A DNA stretch of 26,867 bases from a virus: IMG/VR virus record IMGVR_UViG_3300045996_001405, positions 1-26,867 of that record; one strand, given 5' to 3'. Shown one piece after another: positions 1 through 7,021 of the stretch; position 1 is the first letter of the stretch, and every line of letters begins with the position of its first letter. Position numbers and translations under genes: made by a program. The notes under the pieces were generated by a model that searched no databases, had not been told where the DNA came from, and saw only the letters and a program-made list of their open reading frames with translations.

Positions 1-570
1 GGACAGCGTCACCCCGTAGCGCAGCGGGTCGCCGTCGGACCACGCGATCGCCTCGGCGTCGGTGAGGATCGCCTTCGGCAGGTACTCGGCGTGGTAGATC
101 GTGTTCGACCCCTGGCCGTCCTTGCCGACCGCGAGCAGCCGCACGTACGTGGTGCCCGGCGCGGCCGGCTGGTCGAAGAACAGCTCGTTCTTCGCCGCAG
201 GGACCGTCTTCGTGGTCAGGTCGATGCCGTAGTAGAGCTCCCACACGGCGCGCTTGGCCTCGAGCATCGTGAAGGTCAGGTCCAGCGTGCGGCTGGTGGC
301 GTCGCGGCGGACCGCGGTGCCGTAGCCGTAGGCGCCGACCTCACTGATGTCGATCGACGGCGACCAGTTGGCACCGTCGTCCTTGCCGATCATGCCCACC
401 GACTTGTAGCTGTCGGGGATGGTCAGCTGCGTACCAGCGGTGTTGGTGACCGTGGTCAGGGCCGGAGCCGCCGGCCACGGGGCGATGAAGATCGCCAGCT
501 CGAGCATCTTCCTGATGAGGCCGTCATCGTGCCCCTTCAGGTCGGTGAAAGTCCCGGTCACGTCGGGCAT
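1..570 (-). CDS. Major tail (tube) protein, 3' end outside window
   Basis: The first 190 codons are present; the frame is open to the window edge. The ATG at 570 follows an AGAGGA ribosome site 6-7 nt away. The product starts MPDVTGTFTDLKG and includes a beta-rich stretch with phrases such as DLTFTMLEAKRAVWELYYG, which resembles tail tube proteins of actinobacterial siphophages. Position agrees: it follows the tail-terminator candidate, the usual place for the tube gene. These subunits polymerise around the tape measure protein and form the DNA channel. Tape measure and tail-assembly chaperone genes would be expected further left. The call rests on position and general resemblance, not on a diagnostic motif. 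Confidence 0.75.
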   Translation of the reverse strand, partial: MPDVTGTFTDLKGHDDGLIRKMLELAIFIAPWPAAPALTTVTNTAGTQLTIPDSYKSVGMIGKDDGANWSPSIDISEVGAYGYGTAVRRDATSRTLDLTFTMLEAKRAVWELYYGIDLTTKTVPAAKNELFFDQPAAPGTTYVRLLAVGKDGQGSNTIYHAEYLPKAILTDAEAIAWSDGDPLRYGVTLS

Positions 571-586
571 GCTGTTTCCTCTCGGT

Positions 587-1000
587 TCAGCCGACCGCGC
601 GGCGCGGGCGGAGCTGGATTTCATAGGAGGCGACGGAGCGGGGCACCGTCGGGGACCAGGCCAGGAAGTACGGCCACTGGATGGTGACCACCTGGTCCAC
701 GTCTTGTCCGTCCACCTGCGTGAGCGTGCCCATCGCGGCATGAGACGCCGTGGTGAGCGCCCACATCGCGTCCCGGGTGGCCGCGAAATTGTGCACGTCG
801 ATCCGCGGGTACGCGGTCACCTGGTCGTCGCGGGTGGACGTGCCGGCGATGAGGCGCACCAGCGGCAGCCGCGGCTCCAGCGGGTCGGGCAGGTCGGTGA
901 CGGCGCGGTACGGCGCGGCCAGCGCGCGCGGCTGGCCGTTGCCGCCGTTCATGTGCCGGGCGACCAGCTTCTCCACGTCGATGAAGGGCAGCACGGTCAT
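587..1000 (-). CDS. Probable tail terminator / tail completion protein
   Basis: 137 aa beginning MTVLPFIDVEKLVARHM. It starts in an ATGA overlap with the preceding gene, implying translational coupling. It looks like the small alpha/beta tail-terminator or completion proteins that cap the tail tube and fix tail length: an N-terminal helix (VEKLVARHM), a central strand-rich part with RLPLVRLIAG and DDQVTAYPRIDVHNFAA, and a C-terminal strand ending YEIQLRPRRAVG. The slot directly before the tail tube gene is the classical position for this function. No catalytic residues are expected. A minor tail or neck protein is the main alternative. Confidence 0.6.
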   Translation of the reverse strand: MTVLPFIDVEKLVARHMNGGNGQPRALAAPYRAVTDLPDPLEPRLPLVRLIAGTSTRDDQVTAYPRIDVHNFAATRDAMWALTTASHAAMGTLTQVDGQDVDQVVTIQWPYFLAWSPTVPRSVASYEIQLRPRRAVG

Positions 1001-1305
1001 CGGGCGGCCACCGCCCGGCCGAGGATGCGGCGGCGCGCGATGTTCGCGGTGCCGTGCTCGTAGTCGGCGGGCGCGGTGATCCGCGCGTACGAACGGCCGC
1101 GGGGGCGGGTGCCGTCGTAGCGGCCGATCACCACGTCGGGGGCCTCGACGGCGGCGATGCGCCGCGCGGTGGCGGCCTTGCGGTCGGCGACCTCGGCCAG
1201 CTTCGCGCGCACCTGCCGGGACTGCATGACGGCGCGGATCAGGCCACCGTTGCCGCCGTACCGGGAGTCGATCTGCGAGACGACCAGCTCTTTCATGCGG
1301 GCCAT
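997..1305 (-). CDS. Small neck protein (HK97 gp10-like slot)
   Basis: 102 aa, starting MARMKELVVSQ. The ATG at 1305 forms a TGATG overlap with the upstream stop, which is preferred over longer upstream readings. The protein is rich in Arg and Ala, with a long helical region (about residues 25-50) followed by a basic tail ending ARRRILGRAVAAR. It occupies the position between head-tail joining and tail terminator genes, where HK97 gp10-like neck proteins are usually found, and resembles small uncharacterised actinophage neck proteins. Function is inferred from position. Confidence 0.55.
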   Translation of the reverse strand: MARMKELVVSQIDSRYGGNGGLIRAVMQSRQVRAKLAEVADRKAATARRIAAVEAPDVVIGRYDGTRPRGRSYARITAPADYEHGTANIARRRILGRAVAAR

Positions 1306-1652
1306 CAGGTCAGCCTCCGCAGCTGTACCTCGATGCAGGCGTCCCAGACGCCGACCTCGCCGATGACCTCCCAGCGGCGGCCCGTGTAGGTGCCGTCCTC
1401 GTTCTTCGTCCAATGCGAGATGATCACGTTGGAGGTCTCGACGTCGTGCGCCGAGCGCTTCGTCGCGTACAGCGTCGCGCCGGAGATCGACGGCGACGTC
1501 CGCGACTGGTCCTCGCTACTGCGGGTGGGCGTCAGCGAGCACCAGCGGAGCTCACGGAACACCTTGCCGCGCGCCGGGTTGCCGTAGTCGTCCGCGTTCC
1601 CCCAGTCGTCGACCGACTTCTCGAGGACGACGGTGTGATCGCCGAGCTTCAC
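1305..1652 (-). CDS. Head-tail joining protein (stopper-like)
   Basis: 115 aa. The GTG at 1652 lies in a GTGA overlap with the preceding gene; an open frame continues upstream but would overlap that gene at length. The sequence VKLGDHTVVLEKSVDDWGN followed by beta strands (SGATLYATKRSAHDVETSNVI, TYTGRRWEVIGEV, ACIEVQLRRL) fits the small beta-barrel stopper/joining proteins (SPP1 gp16 or HK97 gp7 type) that seal the filled head before tail attachment. It sits where such genes lie, after the connector adaptor. The family is assigned from fold-like features and order, so confidence is moderate. Confidence 0.6.
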   Translation of the reverse strand: MKLGDHTVVLEKSVDDWGNADDYGNPARGKVFRELRWCSLTPTRSSEDQSRTSPSISGATLYATKRSAHDVETSNVIISHWTKNEDGTYTGRRWEVIGEVGVWDACIEVQLRRLT

Positions 1653-2071
1653 CGGCCCGGCACCAGCCACACGGCGCCGGTGGCATCCCCGAGGCGCCCG
1701 GGCGGGAGCTCGGCCGGCTGCGGCCACGACGAGGGGGCCGGGTAGGACCCCTGCGGGGCCATGCGCTTCGCCCGGTACCGCTTCCGGACCCGGTTGAGGA
1801 TCGACTCGCGGTGGTTGCGCTGCGGCCACATCGCGCCCGTGGGGCCGGTCTGCCGCGACATCAGCGACGCCGGGTTGTCGGCGAGCAGAGCGGCGAGCTC
1901 CACCGCCGAGGCCCACAGGAAGTCGTCCAGCGGATCGGGCAGCGCGTCCAGGCCCGTGGCCTCGAGCAGCCACGCCCGGACCATGTCGATGACGATGTCC
2001 AGCTGCTCGTCGGGCAGGTCATGCTGAGGGAGGAGAGCGCGAGCGTTCTCCCTCGTCACGTTGGCAGCCAT
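1649..2071 (-). CDS. Head-tail connector adaptor
   Basis: 140 aa; the ATG at 2071 follows AGGAGG with 7-nt spacing, a strong ribosome site that may restart translation after the upstream gap. The N-terminal half is helical (ENARALLPQHDLPDEQLDIVIDMVRAWLLEATG, then FLWASAVELAALLADNPAS), as in gp6/gp15-type adaptor proteins that bind under the portal. The C-terminal part is basic (ESILNRVRKRYRAKR) and then proline-rich. Being the first small gene after the capsid genes fits this role. Confidence 0.6.
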   Translation of the reverse strand: MAANVTRENARALLPQHDLPDEQLDIVIDMVRAWLLEATGLDALPDPLDDFLWASAVELAALLADNPASLMSRQTGPTGAMWPQRNHRESILNRVRKRYRAKRMAPQGSYPAPSSWPQPAELPPGRLGDATGAVWLVPGR

Positions 2072-2092
2072 CTCGCGCCCTCCTCTCCTCGA

Positions 2093-2638
2093 TCAGGCGC
2101 CGCGGCCGGTGCGACCGGACGTGCGCTTGCCGGCGTCGACCGTGCTGGTGGACTGCTCGGTCTCCTCGGCGACCTTCTCCGGGGTGGGCTCCTGTCCGGT
2201 GCCCTCCTTGACGGCCTCCTGCGCCTCGGGGCCGCCGGTACCCTCACCCGTGGACGCCTCAGCGACCCGCGGGCGCTCGCCCACGTTGGGGTGACCCGGC
2301 GCGGTGGCGACGGTGAGCTCCTCGACCGGGATCTCCCGACCGAACTGCTCGAGCGCCTGCTCCTCGGTCAGCTGCGGCCGAAGAGCGTCCGGCACGGCCG
2401 CGAGAGCCGCCAGGTACTGCGCCTTGGCGAGCTCCAGCTGCGCCTTCTCGCGGGCACCGACCTCACCGACAGCCCCGACGGGGAGCAGCCGGCGCGCGTC
2501 CTCCTCGGTGAGGGTCACGACCTCGCCCTTCGTGTGCCGCACGAAGGTGTACGGCTCACCGGGCTTCGACGTGGTCTCGTCCCAGGAGTCGGCGAGCAGC
2601 TCGTACTCGCCGCCCTTGATCTCGTTGATGTCCGTCAT
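2093..2638 (-). CDS. Hypothetical virion-cluster protein with acidic low-complexity tail
   Basis: 181 aa between the major capsid gene and the connector. Residues 1-75 look folded (YELLADSWDETTSKPGEPY, FVRHTKGEVVTLTEEDARRLL), then a helical Ala/Leu segment, then about 80 residues rich in Glu, Gly, Thr and Pro that are probably disordered, with a basic end (GKRTSGRTGRGA). Similar short proteins with a residue stretch about 'GEVVTLTEEDARRLL' occur beside capsid genes in actinophages and have no settled function. A role in head assembly is inferred from position only. Confidence 0.55.
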   Translation of the reverse strand: MTDINEIKGGEYELLADSWDETTSKPGEPYTFVRHTKGEVVTLTEEDARRLLPVGAVGEVGAREKAQLELAKAQYLAALAAVPDALRPQLTEEQALEQFGREIPVEELTVATAPGHPNVGERPRVAEASTGEGTGGPEAQEAVKEGTGQEPTPEKVAEETEQSTSTVDAGKRTSGRTGRGA

Positions 2639-2653
2639 GGGTTCTCAGTCCTC

Positions 2654-3598
2654 TCAGGCGGCGTTGATGCCGGAGACCCAGCAGGCGGCCAGGGGCTGGT
2701 CGATCCCCAGGACGCGCTTGCGGGTGGTGTCGGTCCGCCACGACTCGGTCGGGCCACCGTTGGGGCCGCCGCCCTCGCCGTACAGGCCGGTGGACTCCAG
2801 CGGGCGGGTGTCGGACCGGAACCCGACGATGCCGCGCTGCAGCACCAGCGCCCGGTCGTTCGGCCAGAACCGCGTCAGCAGCGGGTTCAGGCCGAGCACC
2901 TGGCCGGGCATGGTGCCGCGGAACTGCAGCGCCTCACCCTCCGGGGTCTGGTTGTAGACGGCGAGGAACTCCGCGTTGTCCTGCAGGACGGCCTTGATGC
3001 TGTTCGGCAGGATGATGGTGTCCGGCTCGAAGCCCAGGTACTCCTCGGTGGAGACCTCGGCCGCCGGCTTCGCGGTGTTGACCTTCTCGATGGCGTTGGC
3101 GATGTCCCGCCGCACCTTGGACGTGCCGCCGGCCCACGACGCCGTGGCGGCGACGGTGGGGATCGACGTGGACGCCAGCAGCAGCGCCCGCAGCACCCGC
3201 TCCTCGGAGCGGATCATGGTGTTGACCAGCTGCCGGATCTGCAGGTTGACCTTGTCGATCTGGTTCTCGTCGCGCATCTCGCGGGAGACCCGGACACCGA
3301 GGCCGCGCTTCACGCCGACAGCGACGCGGGCGATGCCGCGCTGCCCGACGGCGATCGGGATCTCGCCGTACTCGGCGACGTCCTCGACGTCACCGGCGAG
3401 GAACAGCGGGGTGTTCTCCTCGAAGCCCACCAGGCCGTTGGAGTTGCCGCCGGCGTTCCGGAAGATCGCGTCGGTGAGGAAGCTGTTGTCCAGCAGCTGG
3501 ATGATCCGCGCGGGGATCATCAGCGGGTTGCCGACGAGGTCGGCGACGGTGGTGCGGGAGCCGTCCGAGACGCTCCCGACCGTGGTCACGGTAGCCAT
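2654..3598 (-). CDS. Major capsid protein (HK97 fold)
   Basis: 314 aa, ATG at 3598. The sequence is typical of HK97-fold capsid proteins of actinobacterial siphophages: an N-terminal arm, an E-loop-like region around residues 55-85 (FEENTPLFLAGDVEDVAEYGEIP), a long spine helix (RDENQIDKVNLQIRQLVNTMIRSEERVLRALL), the phrase FEPDTIILPNSIKAVLQDN in the peripheral domain, and a strand-rich C-terminus containing RALVLQRGIVGFRSDTRPL. It lies next to the protease and decoration genes. There is no long delta domain, which fits scaffolding being carried by the protease gene. Self-assembles into the icosahedral head. Confidence 0.9.
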   Translation of the reverse strand: MATVTTVGSVSDGSRTTVADLVGNPLMIPARIIQLLDNSFLTDAIFRNAGGNSNGLVGFEENTPLFLAGDVEDVAEYGEIPIAVGQRGIARVAVGVKRGLGVRVSREMRDENQIDKVNLQIRQLVNTMIRSEERVLRALLLASTSIPTVAATASWAGGTSKVRRDIANAIEKVNTAKPAAEVSTEEYLGFEPDTIILPNSIKAVLQDNAEFLAVYNQTPEGEALQFRGTMPGQVLGLNPLLTRFWPNDRALVLQRGIVGFRSDTRPLESTGLYGEGGGPNGGPTESWRTDTTRKRVLGIDQPLAACWVSGINAA

Positions 3599-3636
3599 TC
3601 CTGTGTCTCGCTCTCAGTCAGTAGGGGTCGGGGCCG

Positions 3637-4104
3637 TCAGAGGATCCGCATGAGGCCGACGGCGCCGATGCCCACCCCGGCGGGAGCGGTGCACTTGCCG
3701 ATGATCGTGCGCGTGTCCTGCGTGGCGCCGGTCACGGGCGTGACCTGGCCGTTGGCGGCGCACATGAGCGCGTCACCGAAGTTGGCCGCGGCGGCGTACA
3801 CCACGGGCACCTCGGCGCCGCTGGACACGACGGCGACGTTCACCGGGAACGGTGCGAAGTTCACCACCGGACGACCATCCGACAGCGGGGCGGCGCCCAG
3901 CGCGGTGGCGTTGTCCTCCGGGGACTTCGCGTCGGTGACCGCCACGCCCAGCCACTTGGTGGACGCAGCGCCGGCGGGCCGGATGCGGCCGCCGCGCGTG
4001 CTGTCGGTGAACGCCTCGACGACCTGGCCGCCGTAGATGACAGAGCCGAGGCCCGGGACGTAAGTCCGCTGGGCCTGCTTGGTAACAACGGGGATCGCGG
4101 GCAT
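3637..4104 (-). CDS. Capsid decoration (cement) protein, DUF2190-like
   Basis: 155 aa starting MPAIPVVTKQAQRTYVPG; the ATG at 4104 overlaps the protease stop (TGATG). Another ATG at 4116 would add MERL but has no properly spaced ribosome site. The protein is Gly/Ala/Val-rich and strand-rich, with segments such as TKWLGVAVTDAKSPED and AEVPVVYAAAANFGDALMCAANGQVTPVTG. These match the small beta-sandwich decoration proteins (DUF2190 type) that bind the outside of expanded heads. The position between protease and major capsid protein is standard for lambda-D-like cement proteins. Confidence 0.75.
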   Translation of the reverse strand: MPAIPVVTKQAQRTYVPGLGSVIYGGQVVEAFTDSTRGGRIRPAGAASTKWLGVAVTDAKSPEDNATALGAAPLSDGRPVVNFAPFPVNVAVVSSGAEVPVVYAAAANFGDALMCAANGQVTPVTGATQDTRTIIGKCTAPAGVGIGAVGLMRIL

Positions 4105-5300
4105 CAGACGTTCCATCCCTTGTAGAGCGGCGAGGCGACGACGGCCTGGACGTCGTCAGGGGTCTCGGTCTCCCCGGAGTCGTAGCCGCGCTCCGTGGTG
4201 TTGACCGCCAGCCCGGGCTCGAGGCTGGCCAGGATGTCCTCGTACCCCTCAGGGTCGAGCTCCAGGTTCTTCAGCCACCGGGTGCGGTCCGAGGCGCGGA
4301 TCTTGCCGGCCTCGGCGGCGGCGTCGACCAGCGCGGTGCGACGGGCCTTGACCTGTTCGGCGCGGGCGGCCGCGCCGGCGGCGGCGTCCCGGCGGAGCTC
4401 GTCGAGCACGCCCCGCTCGATCGCGACGACACCCTCCGGCAGCCGTGCGGCGACCGGCTCACGCTGCTCGTCTTCGATCTTCGGTGCCTGCTCGAGCTTC
4501 TCGTCCAGGGCGTCCAGCAGGTCGCCAGTAGCGGCGTCCTCGCCCAGTCCGAGCTTCTCGCGCAGGGCGGTGAACTCCTCGTCCGTGAACTCGTGAGCCA
4601 CGGCACCTCCCTTACTCGTGGACCCACCCGGACGGGCGGGGGCATGTGGGGCCGGGGCGTGCGCCCGGCCCTGGTAGCGGAACACCTTCGCGGCGAACTT
4701 CGACGAGCGCACCGCAGCGGCGACGTCGGTGTCCTCGGTCGCCTTCTCCCGCTTCACGACCCGATCGGCCAGGCCGGCCTTGACGGCCTCATCGGCGCCG
4801 TACCAGGACTCTTCGCGCATCGAATCGCGCCACTCGGCGGCGGTGCCGCCGGCCCGATCGGCGTAGATGTCGGCCATCGAATCGGACAGCTGGTCCATCA
4901 CGGCGGCCTGCGCGCGCATGTCGTCGGCGTTCCCGACCGACAGGGCCCACGCGTCGTGGATCATCAGCTGGGTGCCGGTGCCCATCACCAGCTCGTCGGC
5001 GCCCATCGCGATGACGCTGGCCGCGCTGGCCGCGAGGCCGTCGACGTAGGCGGTGACCTTCGCCGGGTGGTTCCGCAGCGTGTTGTAGATCGCGACGCCG
5101 TCGAACATGTCCCCACCGGGGGAGTTCAGTCGCACCTCGAGCTGGGCGACCTTGCCGATCTCGGTGAGATCCTCGGCGAACTGCGCGGCGGATACCGAGT
5201 CGCCCCACCACGAATCGCCAATGTCGCCGAAGATCCGGATCACTGCCGCGTCGCTTGCCTCAGCCCTGGCCATGGCGTACCACCGGCGTTGATCACCCAT
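4104..5300 (-). CDS. ClpP-type head maturation protease with C-terminal scaffold region
   Basis: 398 aa from the chosen ATG at 5300 (MGDQRRWYAMARAEA). Residues 15-185 form a ClpP/S14 serine protease: NSPGGDMFDG oxyanion region, catalytic Ser92 in GLAASAASVIAMG, His115 in MIHDAW, and a candidate Asp179 in GLADRVV. Residues 230-398 are charged and helical, as in fused scaffold domains. The protease removes scaffold from the prohead. Starts at 5321 (ATG) and 5351 (TTG) are in frame; none has a clear ribosome site, and 5300 was chosen because family members begin close to the RRWY segment. The fused layout resembles lambda C/Nu3; see the internal start at 4601. Confidence 0.85.
   Translation of the reverse strand: MGDQRRWYAMARAEASDAAVIRIFGDIGDSWWGDSVSAAQFAEDLTEIGKVAQLEVRLNSPGGDMFDGVAIYNTLRNHPAKVTAYVDGLAASAASVIAMGADELVMGTGTQLMIHDAWALSVGNADDMRAQAAVMDQLSDSMADIYADRAGGTAAEWRDSMREESWYGADEAVKAGLADRVVKREKATEDTDVAAAVRSSKFAAKVFRYQGRAHAPAPHAPARPGGSTSKGGAVAHEFTDEEFTALREKLGLGEDAATGDLLDALDEKLEQAPKIEDEQREPVAARLPEGVVAIERGVLDELRRDAAAGAAARAEQVKARRTALVDAAAEAGKIRASDRTRWLKNLELDPEGYEDILASLEPGLAVNTTERGYDSGETETPDDVQAVVASPLYKGWNV
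4599..4613 (-). promoter_or_regulatory. Internal ribosome site and GTG start for a separate scaffold protein
   Basis: Inside the protease gene, a near-consensus Shine-Dalgarno AAGGGAGGTG (4613-4604, minus strand) precedes an in-frame GTG at 4601. Spacing is short but usable (4 nt after GGAGG). Starting here would give a 165-aa product, VAHEFTDEEFTALREKLG onwards, covering just the helical scaffold region. This is the same arrangement as lambda Nu3, made from an internal start in gene C. It is the strongest ribosome site in the gene, stronger than that of the annotated start. Confidence 0.5.
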
Positions 5301-5367
5301 GGGTGCACACGTTAGCGCCATGCCCCGTTCAGACCCCGGATGTGGGGTCAATCGTGCGCGACGTACG

Positions 5368-5547
5368 TCACTCCGGCCCGTCCGGGCGCGGCCGGATGAG
5401 GCATTCGGGGTACTGGCAGGCGTTGTCGACGACGTCGCGGAACCGCCACGCCAGCCGCAACTTCACGAACGACTCGAGCACCAGCAAGCCCAGCAGCATC
5501 AACACGAGCAGCGCGCCGACCACCAGGAGCAGGCCGAACAGCTCCAT
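5368..5547 (-). CDS. Small membrane protein in the head-gene cluster
   Basis: 59 aa, starting MELFGLLLVVGALLVLML at 5547 in a TGATG overlap with the 34-aa gene before it. One strongly hydrophobic helix covers residues 2-25, followed by a basic segment (VKLRLAWRFRDVV) and two cysteines (CQYPEC). N-terminal Glu and a positive C-terminal flank suggest a cytoplasmic C-terminus. It lies between portal and protease, an unusual place for a membrane protein. Function unknown; a holin/antiholin-type or superinfection-related role is possible but not shown. Confidence 0.65.
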   Translation of the reverse strand: MELFGLLLVVGALLVLMLLGLLVLESFVKLRLAWRFRDVVDNACQYPECLIRPRPDGPE

Positions 5548-5651
5548 CACTCGTCCGGGCCGCGGCCGGCCTTGATGAACTTCCCGACGAAGATGCCCGC
5601 CGGGATCATCACCACCAGCCAGATGGTGAGCGCGACCGCCCACATCGGCAT
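5547..5651 (-). CDS. Tiny single-helix membrane protein
   Basis: 34 aa, MPMWAVALTIWLVVMIPAG then FVGKFIKAGRGPDE. The ATG at 5651 overlaps the portal stop (TGATG) and the stop overlaps the next start the same way, so it is held in a chain of coupled genes. That strict coupling is the main reason to accept so short a frame. Residues 4-24 form one transmembrane helix, with a short basic end. With the following 59-aa gene it forms a pair of membrane peptides inserted between portal and protease. Confidence 0.6.
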   Translation of the reverse strand: MPMWAVALTIWLVVMIPAGIFVGKFIKAGRGPDE

Positions 5652-7009
5652 CAGTCGGCGCCCGCGGGTGCGGCGTTGTCGGCCTCCGGCCCGGTCGCGG
5701 GGCGCTCGGGGACCGGTGGGCCGGCGGCACCCGCCGGGGTGGTGGCGTTCGGCAGCGGCGCCTTCGGCGGCAGACCCACCAGCTGGCGCACGAACGCGTC
5801 CAGCGCCGGGTCGGGGAAGATCGCACCCGAGGTGATGAGCATCTGCAGCGCCTGCACCACGGCGCCGGCGTTCTGCCCGATCGGGTCGAACACGATCACC
5901 GGCGCGGGCTCGTCCTCCCCGAAGTTGACGTCGACCAGGTCCTCCACGACGTGCTGCGTGGCGGTGTCCGCGATCAGCTGCGCGAGGCTCTGCAGGCTCA
6001 TGATGAAGAAATCGATGAACGATGCGCCCAGGGCGTAGGAGCCGGTGCCGGTCTGCTGGCCGAGGTTCAGGAAGTGCGCCAGGACGCTCTTGGTGATCGC
6101 CTCGTCGTGGTAGCGGGCCGCCGCCTCGATGTCCGGCAGCATGCCCTGCACACCCAGCAGTTCCATCTTCGACCCGAACGGCCCGGCGCCGCCAGCCGCC
6201 GCACCCGACCGGTAGGACTGCGCCAGCACGCGGCCGTCGTCGAGGGTGTCCTCCTCCTCGCCCGCGGTGTAGTGCGGCACGCCCATGCTGTTGCGCTCGT
6301 CGCGCTCGTCCCAGCGGCGCAGGGAACGGTCCTTCAGCAGCCAATGCTTGTACGCGGAGCGGAGCAGCGACTGCCCCAGCCACGTGCCGCGGCGCTTGTA
6401 GACGTAGGCCACCAGCGACTCGACGGGGATGGTGATCGGCTCGTTGTCCGACGCGCGCACCACCCCGGGGGCGATCCACGGAAGCTGGATGATGCCCTCC
6501 AACCCGCCGTCGCGGGCCGTCTTCACCTCCTGCACCGTCTTCGGCCAGCGCGGCGCCAGCTTCCGCAGGTGGAACTTCCCGGTCGCGGTGTCGTAGCGGT
6601 ACACCTGCTCGAAGAACATGTGACCGAACACGACGCACTCGAGCGCCCATTCCACGTGCTGCGTCCAGGAGAACCGGTCCCGCTCCCGGGTGGCGCGCGG
6701 CGGGGCCTCCGACTTGCCCTTGATCGGCAGGCCGAGGTTCTCCGCGACGAACGTCACCACCTCATCGGAGGCGTCCGCGGGGTCCAGGCGCCAGGTGGCC
6801 TGCTGCACGGGCAGCTGCACCGCGGCCAACGCGGACAGCACCTGTGGGTCCTGGCGCTGCATGCGGTCGTAGATGACGTTCGACTGCGGCCACTGCAGCT
6901 CCGGGGTCTCCTCGTCACCCCACATGGCCCACCACTGCGACGGCTGGCCGTGGCCGATCTCGGCCGACTGCGGGCGGCGTGCCGTTCGCAGCCTGCGGGG
7001 CTCAGACAT
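5651..7009 (-). CDS. Portal protein
   Basis: 452 aa; ATG at 7009 with GGGAG 9 nt upstream. It has features of actinophage (DUF935-like) portals: YDRMQRQDPQVLSALAAVQLPV, which is the usual start of the clip/wing domain, then HVEWALECVVFGHMFFEQVY, and the RGTWLGQSLLRSAYKHWLLKDRSLRRWDERDERNSMGVP block of the stem. The C-terminal 60 residues are Pro/Ala-rich. Twelve subunits form the ring at one head vertex through which TerL pumps DNA. Length is usual for the family, and it follows TerL by 12 bp. Confidence 0.9.
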   Translation of the reverse strand: MSEPRRLRTARRPQSAEIGHGQPSQWWAMWGDEETPELQWPQSNVIYDRMQRQDPQVLSALAAVQLPVQQATWRLDPADASDEVVTFVAENLGLPIKGKSEAPPRATRERDRFSWTQHVEWALECVVFGHMFFEQVYRYDTATGKFHLRKLAPRWPKTVQEVKTARDGGLEGIIQLPWIAPGVVRASDNEPITIPVESLVAYVYKRRGTWLGQSLLRSAYKHWLLKDRSLRRWDERDERNSMGVPHYTAGEEEDTLDDGRVLAQSYRSGAAAGGAGPFGSKMELLGVQGMLPDIEAAARYHDEAITKSVLAHFLNLGQQTGTGSYALGASFIDFFIMSLQSLAQLIADTATQHVVEDLVDVNFGEDEPAPVIVFDPIGQNAGAVVQALQMLITSGAIFPDPALDAFVRQLVGLPPKAPLPNATTPAGAAGPPVPERPATGPEADNAAPAGAD

Positions 7010-7021
7010 GCACGCTTCTCC

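Noticed and set aside
1811-4036. Long plus-strand open frame (741 codons) across the capsid region
   Set aside because: It lies opposite the connector, capsid and decoration genes and its product is Arg/Gly/Leu-rich low complexity, as expected from the complement of GC-rich coding DNA.
5308-5322. TTAGCGCC near the protease start as another operator
   Set aside because: Only half the palindrome is present, inside a coupled operon with no sign of a promoter.
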